Assembly (NCBI GenBank): GCA_004352715.1
Contig: SCFE01000059.1
Location: 974,184 to 1,038,183 of the forward strand
DNA: 64,000 nucleotides
Reading direction: 5' to 3'
Source of the DNA: Hofstenia miamia
Taxonomy: Eukaryota > Xenacoelomorpha > Acoela
Shown: positions 1-12,539 of the stretch, piece by piece
Numbering within the stretch: the stretch's first letter is position 1
How the letters are laid out: every line of letters begins with the position of its first letter
Notes under the pieces: model-generated
What the model was told of the DNA's origin: nothing
Seen by the model: the letters and a program-made list of their open reading frames with translations, nothing else
The model's database searches: none
Position numbers and translations under genes: made by a program

Positions 1-1582
1 CAGTATTAAATTGGCAATGGAACCAAATTTCTTACGAAGCTTTTCTTTCGAGCTAAAACGTAGGAATTAGTAACAAACGATAAATAGAAATATAAATGAC
101 TTCTATTCTTTGATAAAGAGGATCATATTTTTACATGAACTTGGAATATTTCTTCCTAAGTTACTCTAAAAAATATTATTTTAGAATAATCTAAAGACGA
201 AGCAATTCGCTACGCTGCTACAAATGTTTAAAATAGATGTTGAGTAAGTAACGTCTGGGTGCTTCATCATTTTTCAAATGGAAAAATTTCTTCTTACATA
301 TTCTTAGAAGTAGAAAGCCATACAATTAGCTGTAATAAAAACAAGAAATGCTTCATCATTTATATACAACTTTGAATATTTCTTAGTTGATGGATTCGAA
401 ATTACTTCTAGAGAGTTCCTAAGATATAAGGCATGTGCAAAATTATTTTTGAAACGCCTAAAAAATACTGAAGAAATTTAGTATTATATAAACAATAATT
501 CGCATTTCTCATTAAGGACATAGCTTAAATCCTACATAACTACTTCTTACTAAGCCGGTCAGATTAAGGCAAATAGTCTTACTGAATTCTTCCTTGTAGT
601 GTCCCACAAGCAAGCGGACTTTTTAACTTCGTGTAAAATTACACTAATCTTGAGACATCCAGGCCTTGTTGTTAGGCAAACAGAGTTGCCCTCAAGTTGA
701 AAATGTCATTTAATAACTCTAATAAAGATAAGTGCAGGATTCTTATTTGTAATAATATAACACGATAATTACTACGCATCTGTTTGCAGAAAATTTTGAA
801 TGCATGTCAATAGTTATTAATCATTTTATATCCAATCATGCTATATTACTATTAAATTGTTTGCAACTAAAGTATAAATAAGAATTATAATTATGTTAGG
901 GTTTTTTATATTTAATAACTCTGATAAATACTTCAATTTAATCATTTGAAAAGAAGCCATTTGATTTTGGAGTTTGTGACAACTGTTGGTAAACTTGAAA
1001 AAATGATTATCATTATGTCTTAGTTAGGGCTTATGCTATTTTAAGGTAAATTATAACGAAAAAATTTGGAAAAAATTTTCAGCTAATCATTTTTTAAAAA
1101 TCAAGTTTATGTTTATACAATACAAAATATAGTCCCAGGTTACCAATGGAAACCATATTTCTGTAACATCGACATTAATGCTGAAAACGTCGCCATTAAC
1201 GAGAAAATAAACAACACACTGCTTGATCTACAAAAAAATCTACATCTTCATTCTATGGAAATTCAAATCAGTTACAGTTGTTAAATAAGAATGCATTATC
1301 TTAATAGATGTGAAAACTTCAATTAATCATGTTGTGATGATATTATTGCTTATTAATAATTATTAAGAGACCTTAAATGCCATAATTTTTAATCGGATGT
1401 TCAAATATGGACTGAATGTCAATTGTGGAAAATGTGTTATTCTTTACAAATAGAATGCTTTTTTCTGATGAGAGCAGGATTTTCTATTGGTGCATCTCAG
1501 TTGTGATCATCATGAAAGACCGAAAGCAGAAAGAGAAAAATTGTCAAAACATTGAAGAATACAACCTGAAAATGCATCTAAC
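1..1582 (+). repeat. Large direct repeat A, copy 1
   Basis: This stretch is repeated nearly base for base, in the same orientation, from 24978 to 27178. The match starts at the first base of the window, so the copy probably extends to the left. Differences are scattered substitutions plus one large indel: about 610 bases present at 26266-26876 are missing here between about 1280 and 1281. It ends at the N run. Copy 1 also contains the short exon-like stretch described for copy 2, near 1130-1280, with a few substitutions. It could be a segmental duplication, a long repeat family, or a second haplotype placed in the scaffold. Confidence 0.85.
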
Positions 1583-2582
1583 NNNNNNNNNNNNNNNNNN
1601 NNNNNNNNNNNNNNNNNNNNNNNNNNNNNNNNNNNNNNNNNNNNNNNNNNNNNNNNNNNNNNNNNNNNNNNNNNNNNNNNNNNNNNNNNNNNNNNNNNNN
1701 NNNNNNNNNNNNNNNNNNNNNNNNNNNNNNNNNNNNNNNNNNNNNNNNNNNNNNNNNNNNNNNNNNNNNNNNNNNNNNNNNNNNNNNNNNNNNNNNNNNN
1801 NNNNNNNNNNNNNNNNNNNNNNNNNNNNNNNNNNNNNNNNNNNNNNNNNNNNNNNNNNNNNNNNNNNNNNNNNNNNNNNNNNNNNNNNNNNNNNNNNNNN
1901 NNNNNNNNNNNNNNNNNNNNNNNNNNNNNNNNNNNNNNNNNNNNNNNNNNNNNNNNNNNNNNNNNNNNNNNNNNNNNNNNNNNNNNNNNNNNNNNNNNNN
2001 NNNNNNNNNNNNNNNNNNNNNNNNNNNNNNNNNNNNNNNNNNNNNNNNNNNNNNNNNNNNNNNNNNNNNNNNNNNNNNNNNNNNNNNNNNNNNNNNNNNN
2101 NNNNNNNNNNNNNNNNNNNNNNNNNNNNNNNNNNNNNNNNNNNNNNNNNNNNNNNNNNNNNNNNNNNNNNNNNNNNNNNNNNNNNNNNNNNNNNNNNNNN
2201 NNNNNNNNNNNNNNNNNNNNNNNNNNNNNNNNNNNNNNNNNNNNNNNNNNNNNNNNNNNNNNNNNNNNNNNNNNNNNNNNNNNNNNNNNNNNNNNNNNNN
2301 NNNNNNNNNNNNNNNNNNNNNNNNNNNNNNNNNNNNNNNNNNNNNNNNNNNNNNNNNNNNNNNNNNNNNNNNNNNNNNNNNNNNNNNNNNNNNNNNNNNN
2401 NNNNNNNNNNNNNNNNNNNNNNNNNNNNNNNNNNNNNNNNNNNNNNNNNNNNNNNNNNNNNNNNNNNNNNNNNNNNNNNNNNNNNNNNNNNNNNNNNNNN
2501 NNNNNNNNNNNNNNNNNNNNNNNNNNNNNNNNNNNNNNNNNNNNNNNNNNNNNNNNNNNNNNNNNNNNNNNNNNNNNNNNNN
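1583..2582. other. Assembly gap of exactly 1000 N
   Basis: A run of N of round length, so probably a default scaffold spacer and not a measured distance. Open frames running through it are artefacts. Confidence 0.99.
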
Positions 2583-4081
2583 GTTACACTGTGGTACCAA
2601 AACTCCCGGAAAATAAAATTTCATTGGCTTGAATTGGGACAGTGAAATGATTAAAATTCTCTTCCCGCAGAATCCTAAGCAATAGCTCTAAGGGTTCTGG
2701 AAGTGGAATGGAAATGGAAGAGAATGGCATTACCTTATGCAAGCCTGAGTTAGTTAGTATTGAAAATACCATTTTATGTAATTTACACGGGTAGCGCTGG
2801 TTATATTTAATTCATATTAACTACTCAATTTAAATATATAAAGTTATTGATGACTAACTTTGAAAAAACTGTAGAACTTTTTAAATTTCAATGTTCTCAT
2901 TTTTTTACAATTATTCCAATTACTTAAGAAGACTTTTTAATGTAAATTTTTAACCAATAAAAATAGAAAATTTTGTAAAATTTTTTCAATATAATATACG
3001 TCAATCCATATGATTATCACATTAGTTTGAAATCAACGCATTTAAAAGGAAAATGTAATCGTTCCATTTATTTGGGAATTAACAATTTATTCTAGTTGTA
3101 GGTTTATATATACCTTAGATATTTAATTTGAAAATTGACTACAAAGTGCCAATTTCAAAATCTAATGAGAAATGCCATTTGTATTCATTTTAATAGTTTA
3201 GCTGGAAAGAACTTTAATCTTCTTGTAATTATCTTGGATTCAAGCCTAAGTTGGACTGATCCAAGACCTACTATAATAACAGTAGGTCATGATTGATCAA
3301 ATTGAACAAAGCAAATTTACATCAAAATTTGAGTTAATCAAAAGGAATTTTATTATTAACAATAAATAAGGGTAAATTTAACCTTATATATGAATTTGAT
3401 TCGCAATGGATTAATCTATAAATCTAATTTATGGTATGCAAATAAAGCAAATAAATTAAGAATTGAAAATTTTTAAAGGAAAGGTATTCAGTGGATAAAT
3501 TGGGGGGGGGCATTAAATATATTGCCAGTATCCCTAAAAATTTAGATAAATGCTATCGATAGATGTTTTTTTAGAATACTGCATTACAACATGGGATCTT
3601 TCATTACTCTCCTAAATTTAGAAAACCAGAATTGCTTGTGCTAAAAGAANNNGGGGGGGGGCATTAAATATATTGCCAGTATCCCTAAAAATTCAGATAA
3701 GTGCTATCGATTGCTTATTAGATGTTTTTTAGAATACTGCATTACAACATGGGATCTTTCATTACTCTCTTAAATTTAGAAAACCAGAATTGCTTGTGCT
3801 AAAAGAACGACTAAAGTTAAAACTGAACATGCATTTTTTCATAGATCATATATACTAACGAATTATTTACATTGCAAATATAATATCAATGTTTTAAAAG
3901 AAGAAAGGAAATCTATAAAAAAGCTATCAATCATCAATTCAATGAGTTTCTAAGTAATCTATGCTGAAGCTCCAAATTGCAAGAGATATTTTTATTGTTT
4001 CTGGTCGTATTGTATTGCACAATGTTATGAAATTATATTTACACAGCTATGTAGCTCTTTTGATGACATAACAAATCTTTC

Positions 4082-4116
<35 letters not shown>
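2583..4116 (+). repeat. Large direct repeat B, copy 1, ending in (ATT)n
   Basis: Nearly identical, in the same orientation, to 17512-18974. Both copies begin at the same GTTACACTGTGG motif and both end in an ATT microsatellite. Near the right end (about 3780-3970) one frame stays open for roughly 60 codons in both copies. Together with the ATT tail this resembles the 3' end of a non-LTR retrotransposon, but no reverse transcriptase motif is visible. Within this copy, 3502-3649 and 3653-3806 repeat each other across a 3-N gap, most likely because two contig ends overlap and were not merged. Confidence 0.8.
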
Positions 4117-5116
4117 NNNNNNNNNNNNNNNNNNNNNNNNNNNNNNNNNNNNNNNNNNNNNNNNNNNNNNNNNNNNNNNNNNNNNNNNNNNNNNNNNNNN
4201 NNNNNNNNNNNNNNNNNNNNNNNNNNNNNNNNNNNNNNNNNNNNNNNNNNNNNNNNNNNNNNNNNNNNNNNNNNNNNNNNNNNNNNNNNNNNNNNNNNNN
4301 NNNNNNNNNNNNNNNNNNNNNNNNNNNNNNNNNNNNNNNNNNNNNNNNNNNNNNNNNNNNNNNNNNNNNNNNNNNNNNNNNNNNNNNNNNNNNNNNNNNN
4401 NNNNNNNNNNNNNNNNNNNNNNNNNNNNNNNNNNNNNNNNNNNNNNNNNNNNNNNNNNNNNNNNNNNNNNNNNNNNNNNNNNNNNNNNNNNNNNNNNNNN
4501 NNNNNNNNNNNNNNNNNNNNNNNNNNNNNNNNNNNNNNNNNNNNNNNNNNNNNNNNNNNNNNNNNNNNNNNNNNNNNNNNNNNNNNNNNNNNNNNNNNNN
4601 NNNNNNNNNNNNNNNNNNNNNNNNNNNNNNNNNNNNNNNNNNNNNNNNNNNNNNNNNNNNNNNNNNNNNNNNNNNNNNNNNNNNNNNNNNNNNNNNNNNN
4701 NNNNNNNNNNNNNNNNNNNNNNNNNNNNNNNNNNNNNNNNNNNNNNNNNNNNNNNNNNNNNNNNNNNNNNNNNNNNNNNNNNNNNNNNNNNNNNNNNNNN
4801 NNNNNNNNNNNNNNNNNNNNNNNNNNNNNNNNNNNNNNNNNNNNNNNNNNNNNNNNNNNNNNNNNNNNNNNNNNNNNNNNNNNNNNNNNNNNNNNNNNNN
4901 NNNNNNNNNNNNNNNNNNNNNNNNNNNNNNNNNNNNNNNNNNNNNNNNNNNNNNNNNNNNNNNNNNNNNNNNNNNNNNNNNNNNNNNNNNNNNNNNNNNN
5001 NNNNNNNNNNNNNNNNNNNNNNNNNNNNNNNNNNNNNNNNNNNNNNNNNNNNNNNNNNNNNNNNNNNNNNNNNNNNNNNNNNNNNNNNNNNNNNNNNNNN
5101 NNNNNNNNNNNNNNNN
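4117..5116. other. Assembly gap of exactly 1000 N
   Basis: A round-length N run that begins inside an ATT microsatellite, a typical place for an assembly to break. Confidence 0.99.
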
Positions 5117-5200
5117 AAAACTAAAAAGTAAGTAAGTAAATGTGGGAAAGTAAAACTAAAAAGTAAGTAAATGTATAAAAGTAAAAAAATGTGCAAACTA
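5117..5200 (+). repeat. Short AAAGTAAGTAA-rich minisatellite
   Basis: Imperfect units of AAACTAAAAAGTAAGTAAATG repeat directly after the N gap. Nothing suggests a gene. Confidence 0.6.
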
Positions 5201-5335
5201 AATTAGGCCACATACATAACACAAAAACTAGTAAAAGTACATCCATAACGTCAGTAAAACACCTCTGCTGATATCCACGACGTCTCAGGTCAAAGGCCAA
5301 CACTCTCGACCAAATCAGAAAAAAGTGGGATCTCC

Positions 5336-5816
5336 TTGCCGTGGCTTCTACTACTGTTTTCTGATCATCCTTATTGTTAAATGACGGTCCAATCTCACAA
5401 GAGCTCTTACACGTTCAAAGTTTTCGCTCATTTCGAAGTTGCGGAGCTCAACTTCAACGTGTTCTTTGCCTTTTAAAAATTATTTGTGCCAGCGAAAAAC
5501 TTGTGCTCTTGATAAGCAATGTTCCCCATAGGCCTGTGTCAACTTTTCAAATGTCACACTCTTAGATTCACCAAGTTTAACGCAAAACTTTTTTGCATAA
5601 CGTTGCTCTAATTTCCGATGCTAGATTTCTGTAACATACAGCAAACACAACTTCACTGATGGCCTGTCAAAACTAATGTGTTTGCGCTACCGAGTTGTAA
5701 CAGTGCACTGAGGAATTATAAGCGATACACAAGCCAGTCAATGCAGAGGAGTAGACACAATGTTGCCAGATCGCCTGCAATGTTGCCAGTCCCATTACTT
5801 TTCTCACAGACCTCGT
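5336..5816 (-). mobile_element. Mariner-type transposon, 5' end with N-terminal transposase fragment
   Basis: Read on the minus strand, the terminal repeat starts at 5816 as ACGAGGTCTGTGAGAAAAGT, with TA at 5817-5818, the Tc1/mariner target. From about 5624 downwards one frame gives the typical mariner helix-turn-helix start: KKFCVKLGESKSVTFEKLTQ, then AYGEHCLSRAQVFRWHK. A stop codon interrupts this frame directly after the RWHK motif. It then continues with LVRLDRHLTIRMI up to two adjacent stops near 5345. Only the DNA-binding third is present; the DDE catalytic part is missing and I could not place the other terminal repeat. Family assignment rests on the motif and the terminal sequence. 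It is an inactive remnant. Confidence 0.75.
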
Positions 5817-6029
5817 ATATACATTTGCATGTACAATAAAAATTACCATTTCGAATAAATGTATAAATGGTGACAAATGTGAGTAGCACTGTCAGAATTT
5901 TGAGAGTATTTGCATACACATAATTGGACCTGCATCTGAATGTTAGATAATCTAAAATGCATAAACTAAGCTAGCATACCAGTTAAGAGATTTTCAACAT
6001 TTATCAATATATGATTATAACGATAGTTT

Positions 6030-6550
6030 ATCATCTATCTTGGAGTAGTAATTGATAGAGATTTAACGTTTACTGAATTTTTTTCACTAAACTGTAGGAA
6101 AATGGTCTCTGGAATTAAGTACTTATATCATCTGCACAATGTAGGACAGGCCTTTCAAACACAAATTTTTAACTTCAGTTGTAATTTTGTATTCCAAAGT
6201 ATCACAACAAAAGATCGGCAATCATTGGCAAAATTATTCTTTGAATTGTATCGATAAGCATAAGTCAGTGACTAATTTAATAAAAGATAGCAATGTTCTT
6301 CCACCATTGCATTTAACTCAGCATCAAACACTTTGTATGATACACAAATATGTATTAATATGGAAAATCCCTGCATTTCTAAATCAATTATATCAAAATC
6401 ATTGATAGAAATCACAAGTTACATAGTAGTATTAATAGTTTAGATTCATTTTCTTCTAATGCTTCTAAATTATGGAACGCTTCTAAATACAAATGGAACA
6501 AAATTACAAATATTTCCAATGAAAAATTGAACAAATTTTTATATAAATAA
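6030..6550 (+). mobile_element. Non-LTR retrotransposon, 3' end remnant
   Basis: The plus strand near 6035-6130 reads LGVVIDRDLTF followed by NCRKMVSGIKYLYHLH. That is the usual stretch between the reverse transcriptase domain and the C-terminus of CR1/Jockey-like LINEs (LGxxxDxxLxF, then K..I..L..L). The 3' coding end near 6440-6548 reads SSNASKLWNASKYKWNKI, matching the LINE C-terminal pattern (A.kLWN.l...i), and stops at TAA. Frame changes and stops separate the pieces, so it is a dead copy. The catalytic YxDD part is not here. Confidence 0.6.
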
Positions 6551-8957
6551 TCCCTACTAGGAATATAAAATCAATTAAATACATGACAGATTTCATTTAA
6601 AATTTACGCCCTTTAAGTAACGGTGTATATCTTCAGTTTGTAAATACACATGTATAGTAGTTTGTAATATTGCTTTTGCTAAAATTATTACATAGCCTCA
6701 TCATAAATTTGTTTAAATACAGTGTTTAAGAATGACCTACATGAATGGACTATTTATTTACAACAATCTATATTTTTTTTGGAATAATATTACTTTTCTC
6801 AAGTGCAAACTTCATTTTAAGATTACTAAAAATTTTTGTAATCTTTGATAAATTCATTTTTTAAATTATACAAGGTATTAAAATGTATTATTTAAATATT
6901 AAAGACGATAGCTTCCAAATTGCTCTGATTTTGCATAAGGCAAGCTTGAATAGGAGTGGGATATCTTTGCACATATCAAGAAACAGTCAAAGTTCTTTTT
7001 TGCCTCCATGGGCTCAAAACATAAATAAGTGTATATTAGGTATGGAGCGAATTTAAATCTTTTTCAAAATTTCGACATTTTCAAAGAAAATTTTTTTATC
7101 TTTTCAACAAATTCAGCCACAGCAATAGGCTTTAATAGGAACTTTCAACATTGCATTAAAGCATGTTCCCCAATACCCTACCCACGCCCCAAGATTTTTA
7201 AATTTGCTAATAGTCTAGGAGGAAATTCCTTGTTAATGTGGGAAAACGGTGCTTATTTTAAAAAGGATGCCAGGCGGTTGAAGGTTAAGTGCAGAAATAT
7301 TTTGTAGTAATGGGCATGTGTATGTTCAAACACTTAAAATATTTCAACCTATATTACTACCATAAGTATTAACAGTTGAATATTTTTGTGGATTTTCACA
7401 ATATTTTCTAAGCAAAGTTACACTCTGTATTCATCTTTGTAAATTACACAACCATCTCTACTGAATTTGTAAAAATTAACAAACAATAATAATACCAAGA
7501 TTTGATATTAATGCGTTAGTCACGAACATACATGTTGAAAAAAAAATTGATCATATACTTAATCTCACCCATGAAGATCAAGTTATTACTAAATGTTAAG
7601 TACATGACTAATAAAATTGACGGAAGGCTAGATTTGCAATTGACTTGCTTGAATCTAAGCTTAATTTATTAAGCGATCCTAGGATGTTTATATACATAAG
7701 GTACATCGCTCACAATTTACATTATTTGAAAATGACTGAAAAAATCAATGATTAATAAATACCTTAACACCCAATTTGAAGTATTGAAATTTACACTTGA
7801 AAAAGAAAAAGATCAAAATTTAAACCTCTTGCAGACTTATCAATTATTAACACAGATAAATCACATTCAGTGGTTTCAACAAATGACAAAAATGAATTTA
7901 GTCTCCAAGAATTAAAGTAAGGCATATTAGAACCAATTTTAAACACACTTGGTACTTGGATACTTTGAGGTCCCAAAATATTAAATTCACAAAACAATTA
8001 TATATAGATAGCAAAAAATTGACCCCAGAATTTGAAAAATATCTTTAGTAAGCAATTTTATATAATTTTGGAGACATTAATTACTGTTTCTTCTGTGTGC
8101 CACAGATTAACAAATGCTAAAATTATGCTAGACTGGTTCGTTTTGATCAGCAACTCACAGTGTCTTAAAAGAGTTAATAACTGGGAATTACGAGCGCTGA
8201 GACACAGTCTCATTGAAAATTTTTTCCGCCAAGCAACTCTCTTGCTTGAGAAAACATTTTCGTTTTGAGTATGACTACATAATTTTGTAATTCATGCTTC
8301 TTCAACTATGTCTAAACAACCTAGTCCAAGCAACAACTACATAGCCTATGCAGTGATCTTAGTTAGAAACTTATGACTTTGAGCTACTTGTTTCATAATT
8401 CAGATTTGATGCCAAGCAGTTGAGTTTGACTATGAAATGAAGACTCGTCAATATATTGTACCGGTCACCCATCGTTCTTTATTGGTTTTTTTCACCCACG
8501 CATGTGACACCCTGCTCAATTCAGGTGAGGTCTGCTTCCTAGATGTACTCAATGAAACTCGATTTTCCTTAAACGTTAGATAGAGTCATAATCAATACGC
8601 TCACACCATTTTAATTGTATTTTGCATATAATTGAGTGATCGGTAGTCATGGATAAATTCAACTTTGCTCCGTATGACACATACTATTGTATTGATGTAT
8701 TGAATTGACCTCTTGGAAGCTCCATGACAATTGGGAATAATCTTAAGAGGAAATTTAAATTCTGAAATATATTTACATCATCATGAAATCAAGTATGAGA
8801 GTTTTAAGATATTACTTAGATCAAAACATCATAAAATTGGAGAAAAAATTTTTATTAAAGCTGCTAAAGAAGAATAACTTAATAAATAATTTAATAAATT
8901 TCCAAGTATGGATTGAGAAAACGTTTTCAATATTTTAAGTCGATGCTGTACAATTTA
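6551..8957. other. No gene seen
   Basis: AT-rich sequence with short open frames of no recognisable composition (for example 92 codons at 7029 and 68 codons at 7791). I see no splice-linked coding exons and no clear repeat boundaries. Confidence 0.5.
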
Positions 8958-9077
8958 AGGTGTGCTCCCACTATCGACTTTTAACATCTGTCAAGAAATC
9001 GGTGATAAAAGGCTATAGTCTGAACACTCTATCTGTATTTTTATCAGCTGATAAAAGTCGATAGTGGGAACACACCT
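8958..9077 (+). mobile_element. PIF/Harbinger-type MITE (120 bp)
   Basis: The element has inverted ends AGGTGTGCTCCCACTATCGA and, read inwards from the right, AGGTGTGTTCCCACTATCGA. It is flanked on both sides by TTA (8955-8957 and 9078-9080). A 3-bp TTA/TAA duplication is the hallmark of PIF/Harbinger transposition. The interior holds the palindrome TTTTATCAGCTGATAAAA. There is no coding capacity, so it would depend on a transposase from elsewhere. Elements at 14356 and 44939 share the terminal AGGTGTGTT. Confidence 0.8.
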
Positions 9078-9080
9078 TTA

Positions 9081-10097
9081 GGGTTAAACGCAGCTTTATT
9101 TGAATGTATAAAATTTTATAAATGAGTAAATATTTTCGATTTAATTCTTAGATGTTATTTATTCTGATCAAAGCTAGAACTACGTCTAAATGTAAAATGA
9201 CATTTTAGGAATTAAAAAGATTATAAGTATAATGAGGAAATGCTGTTTATAATTGTTTATAATGACATAGATAAATTTCCAGTTTTACAAGCTTGTATTC
9301 ATTCTTCATTAAGGTCAGGTAGAAACATTCCAATTTTATTACTTATGCTTAATATTTAAAATTTACCTCTAATCATTGAAAGTAATGAATGCGTTTTACT
9401 GTCCACGAAACATCAACTAATATTACACTGAGTTGGCAACAAATTTGTACAGGTTCTTATTAGCATACTCTTGATATAATTTTATTAAATTGACAACTTA
9501 AATGTACTGATTCTCATCGCATTTCAAATGCTTTTGATTATCTATTTGGTAAACTTTTATACTTAATCATGTTAAATTATATAGATTCAATTCCTATAGT
9601 AATTTTTTGTTTGTCCTTTAATTGAGAGTTACTATAAGAAATAATTATGACCAAATGTTACTTAGCACCAGACAACGAGAAATTTTTTCTGGGAAAAAAA
9701 TCTAAAATGTTCGTAACTCATTAAATAAGATTGACATCCAAATTTGGAAAATAATCGAAATTATAATAGGCCTGACATTGTTTAAACATCAATTGGAACA
9801 GTATTTTCGAATTATTCAGTGAAAATAGTAGAGGTTAGTTTCAAATCTCATTAGCCTCTGACTACCATATTACCTGAATACTAGCTATGGAGAGAATTTA
9901 CAAGTTAATATAAAAATTGATTTTTCATTTCATGTTGTGATACTTGATACACGAGTGAGTAATATTTAAAGAAATATCTAACATTACATAATAGCTGCAA
10001 ATCGACGATTTTGAATCTGATTCAAAGGCAAATTACTGTGAAATTCCACTAAGATTAATAAGGGTTTCGCTCAAAGAAGTAGATGGGATTTGCATGG
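9081..10097. other. No gene seen
   Basis: AT-rich spacer without recognisable coding sequence or element ends. Confidence 0.5.
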
Positions 10098-10597
10098 TAC
10101 CTTACACCACATGTTACATTTTTTTCATTTTTACAGTTATACAAGCTATTGTAAATTTTAGAAATTTTAATTCTACAAACATTCCTGGAGCATTGTAAAA
10201 TAATTTCTTAAATATGATTTTGTTTTGTTCATAACCAACTTCATTGAAATATTTTTGCCCTTCGATTTCCAATGAGATTCCCATTCTCATGGACTGCTAT
10301 AGAACAATTGATCCATTGATCTGTTGATATCTACGGAGTTCTAAATTTACCTTACACCACATGTTACATTTTTTTCATTTTTACAGTTATACAAGCTATT
10401 GTAAATTTTAGAAATTTTAATTCTACAAACATTCCTGGAACATTGTAAAATAATTTCTTAAATATGATTTTGTTTTGTTCATAACCAATTGCATTGAAAT
10501 ATTTTTGCCCTTCGATTTCCAATGAGACTCCCATTCTCATGGACTGTTATAGAACAATTGATCCATTGATCTGTGATGTCTACGGATTTCTAAGTTT
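10098..10597 (+). repeat. Tandem duplication of a 250-bp unit
   Basis: 10098-10347 is followed directly by 10348-10597 with only a few differences, beginning at TACCTTACACCACATG in both units. The second unit has a small deletion near its right end. No coding content is evident. The divergence shows this is a real duplication and not an unmerged overlap. Confidence 0.9.
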
Positions 10598-12535
10598 ACT
10601 AAAATCTTTGAACAACATCTCTTATGAAACGTGAATAGAATGATATATAATTCTAAGGTGGTGTGAAGTAGCTCATGGTAAATGTATTGGTGAGCTAGGC
10701 AAAGTTTTATTTTTGAATGCATCATTACCTAGTTGGAAATGTAAATATCATTTTGAAAATCAAAATCACTAAGAAGAAAATAATCATATTTTTGTTTAAG
10801 GAAATCGTAGATTATGTAGTAACACATCATGAAGGTGTAATTAAAGTAATTATATTCTTGATGAGGTTCACCTTTGGTTTCCTGGAATTCCGCTTGAAAA
10901 TGACAAGCAGATTTGTGCACATTTTGAACAATTATATTCAAGCCTACCACAAAAGTTTAAAGTGTTTGAACTTTGATGCATCTATAAATAATGAATGTGT
11001 TCATTCAGTAATATCGAACGTTTGTGCAAAAGAATACTGCTCTAATGCCTGTAAGTAATATCAATTTTTCAAATACAAGTCTTATTAAAAAAAATCAAGA
11101 TATTCCCATTGTCAATACTCAGGTAATATAAGATCTATTTCCTATAGGAGCATCAGCTAATATCACTAATTAATATTTTTTTAATTTAATGCCTTATATA
11201 AAAAGTCAGTCTGTTGTTGCATTAATGCCAAACTTTTGTCAAGAAGATTTGCTGCACAAAGGAAATAGTAGGCTTTCTACTGACAGCTGAATTTCAATGA
11301 CTTGCAAAATATGTGAACTACAAGCAAGTAATTTTTTAAAACCACTACAACCATTGTCATATAAATTCTTAGGCTGTTGAAAGTTAACCATTAATTCAAA
11401 GTAAAACACTGTGCAGTGTGATGCAGTGTACTGCGGCATCATTACAGTCCACCTTGTGTTGCTCAGGTATGTGTACTACCCAGAAGTAGAGCTTGACGTG
11501 TACAGGTGAGTATGCATAAGTGTAGAGTATAAATGGTGGGTAAAACACTTCTAAAATGCAGAAAAAATATGAAGTTAAACTTACTACTTTTTGTGGAAAC
11601 TTTCTCAATTACTGAAAACTGAATTATGGGATTAACTGTTGTTTTAATACAAACCAAAATCATCTGGTACTGGAGCTGCTTAATATCATAGATTATGCTA
11701 CATGTTGTATGGACCATGACTATGACAATACTTTTTTCCAAATCCATTGCAAACAGGACATTTCGATTCTTGTGCTTTCATATCACTACACTTACCGTAT
11801 ATCAAAATCATTCAGATAATTGTGTGTATAAATTGGGTCCTTAATTTGGAAACCTGTTATTTACCCATCCTTTTGCATATTTTGAGAAATTTTCTACGCA
11901 TCTATTAAATTATTTTTCCTGTTAAATTATTTTCTGAAAACAATTATTAAGAATAAAGATTAAAATATAAATTAGGTCTTCCAAAATTCATTTATGAACA
12001 CTTGAAATATATGTGGATATAGTTTCCAGTTCTCTAAATTAAACGAATGCATAAAAAATACTTTCCGCATTCATTAAAATTTGCTCATACTGCACCCTTC
12101 ACTTCCGAAAAATTCTGATCGCATCTCCAAAAAGCAATTATTCGAACGATTATTATACAATCAAATAGCACAACCTATTGTCAAATATTCAATTTGATTT
12201 CGGTAATGTTTTACTCTTAAACAGAGTGGGAAGCGGGTCAATCCAACATGACTTTTAGTAATTTATATTCGCTATGATGGAAGTGCACTAAAAGATTTAA
12301 GGAACAATGTAAGAAGTCAAACATTTCAATTTTTGAAATTTTTTAGGAGTTTAAATAGTTTTATATTTTTTATTGAGTTCGTATTGTTTTTATTGTTACT
12401 TTTATGTTAAAGTATTTTGTACGTATTTTACTAGTGTTCTATTTTGATCGGGCCGTGGATCAGAGTTAGAAGGTTCGGGCCCTAGGTCACTGCTAGACGG
12501 GCGGGTCAAAATCGATCCGTTTCCCATCTGCTCTT
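10598..12535. other. No gene seen; GC-rich patch at the right end
   Basis: AT-rich sequence with short open frames (the longest is 113 codons at 10717 on the plus strand, and its composition is unlike a protein). The last 100 bases (about 12440-12535) form a small GGGCC-rich patch ending CCGTTTCCCATCTGCTC, seen again in the window near 22660, 23250 and 48781. Confidence 0.5.
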
Positions 12536-12539
12536 AAGA

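Noticed and set aside
1416-2645. Open frames of 348-409 codons on both strands
   Set aside because: They run through the 1000-N gap. Only the few flanking codons are real sequence. The same holds for the frames crossing 4117-5116, 20982-21344 and 31436-31650.
5374-5565. A 63-codon plus-strand gene
   Set aside because: It is the shadow of the minus-strand mariner transposase fragment.
10717-11058. A 113-codon plus-strand gene
   Set aside because: Overlapping minus-strand frames are equally open. There is no recognisable motif and no exon signals.
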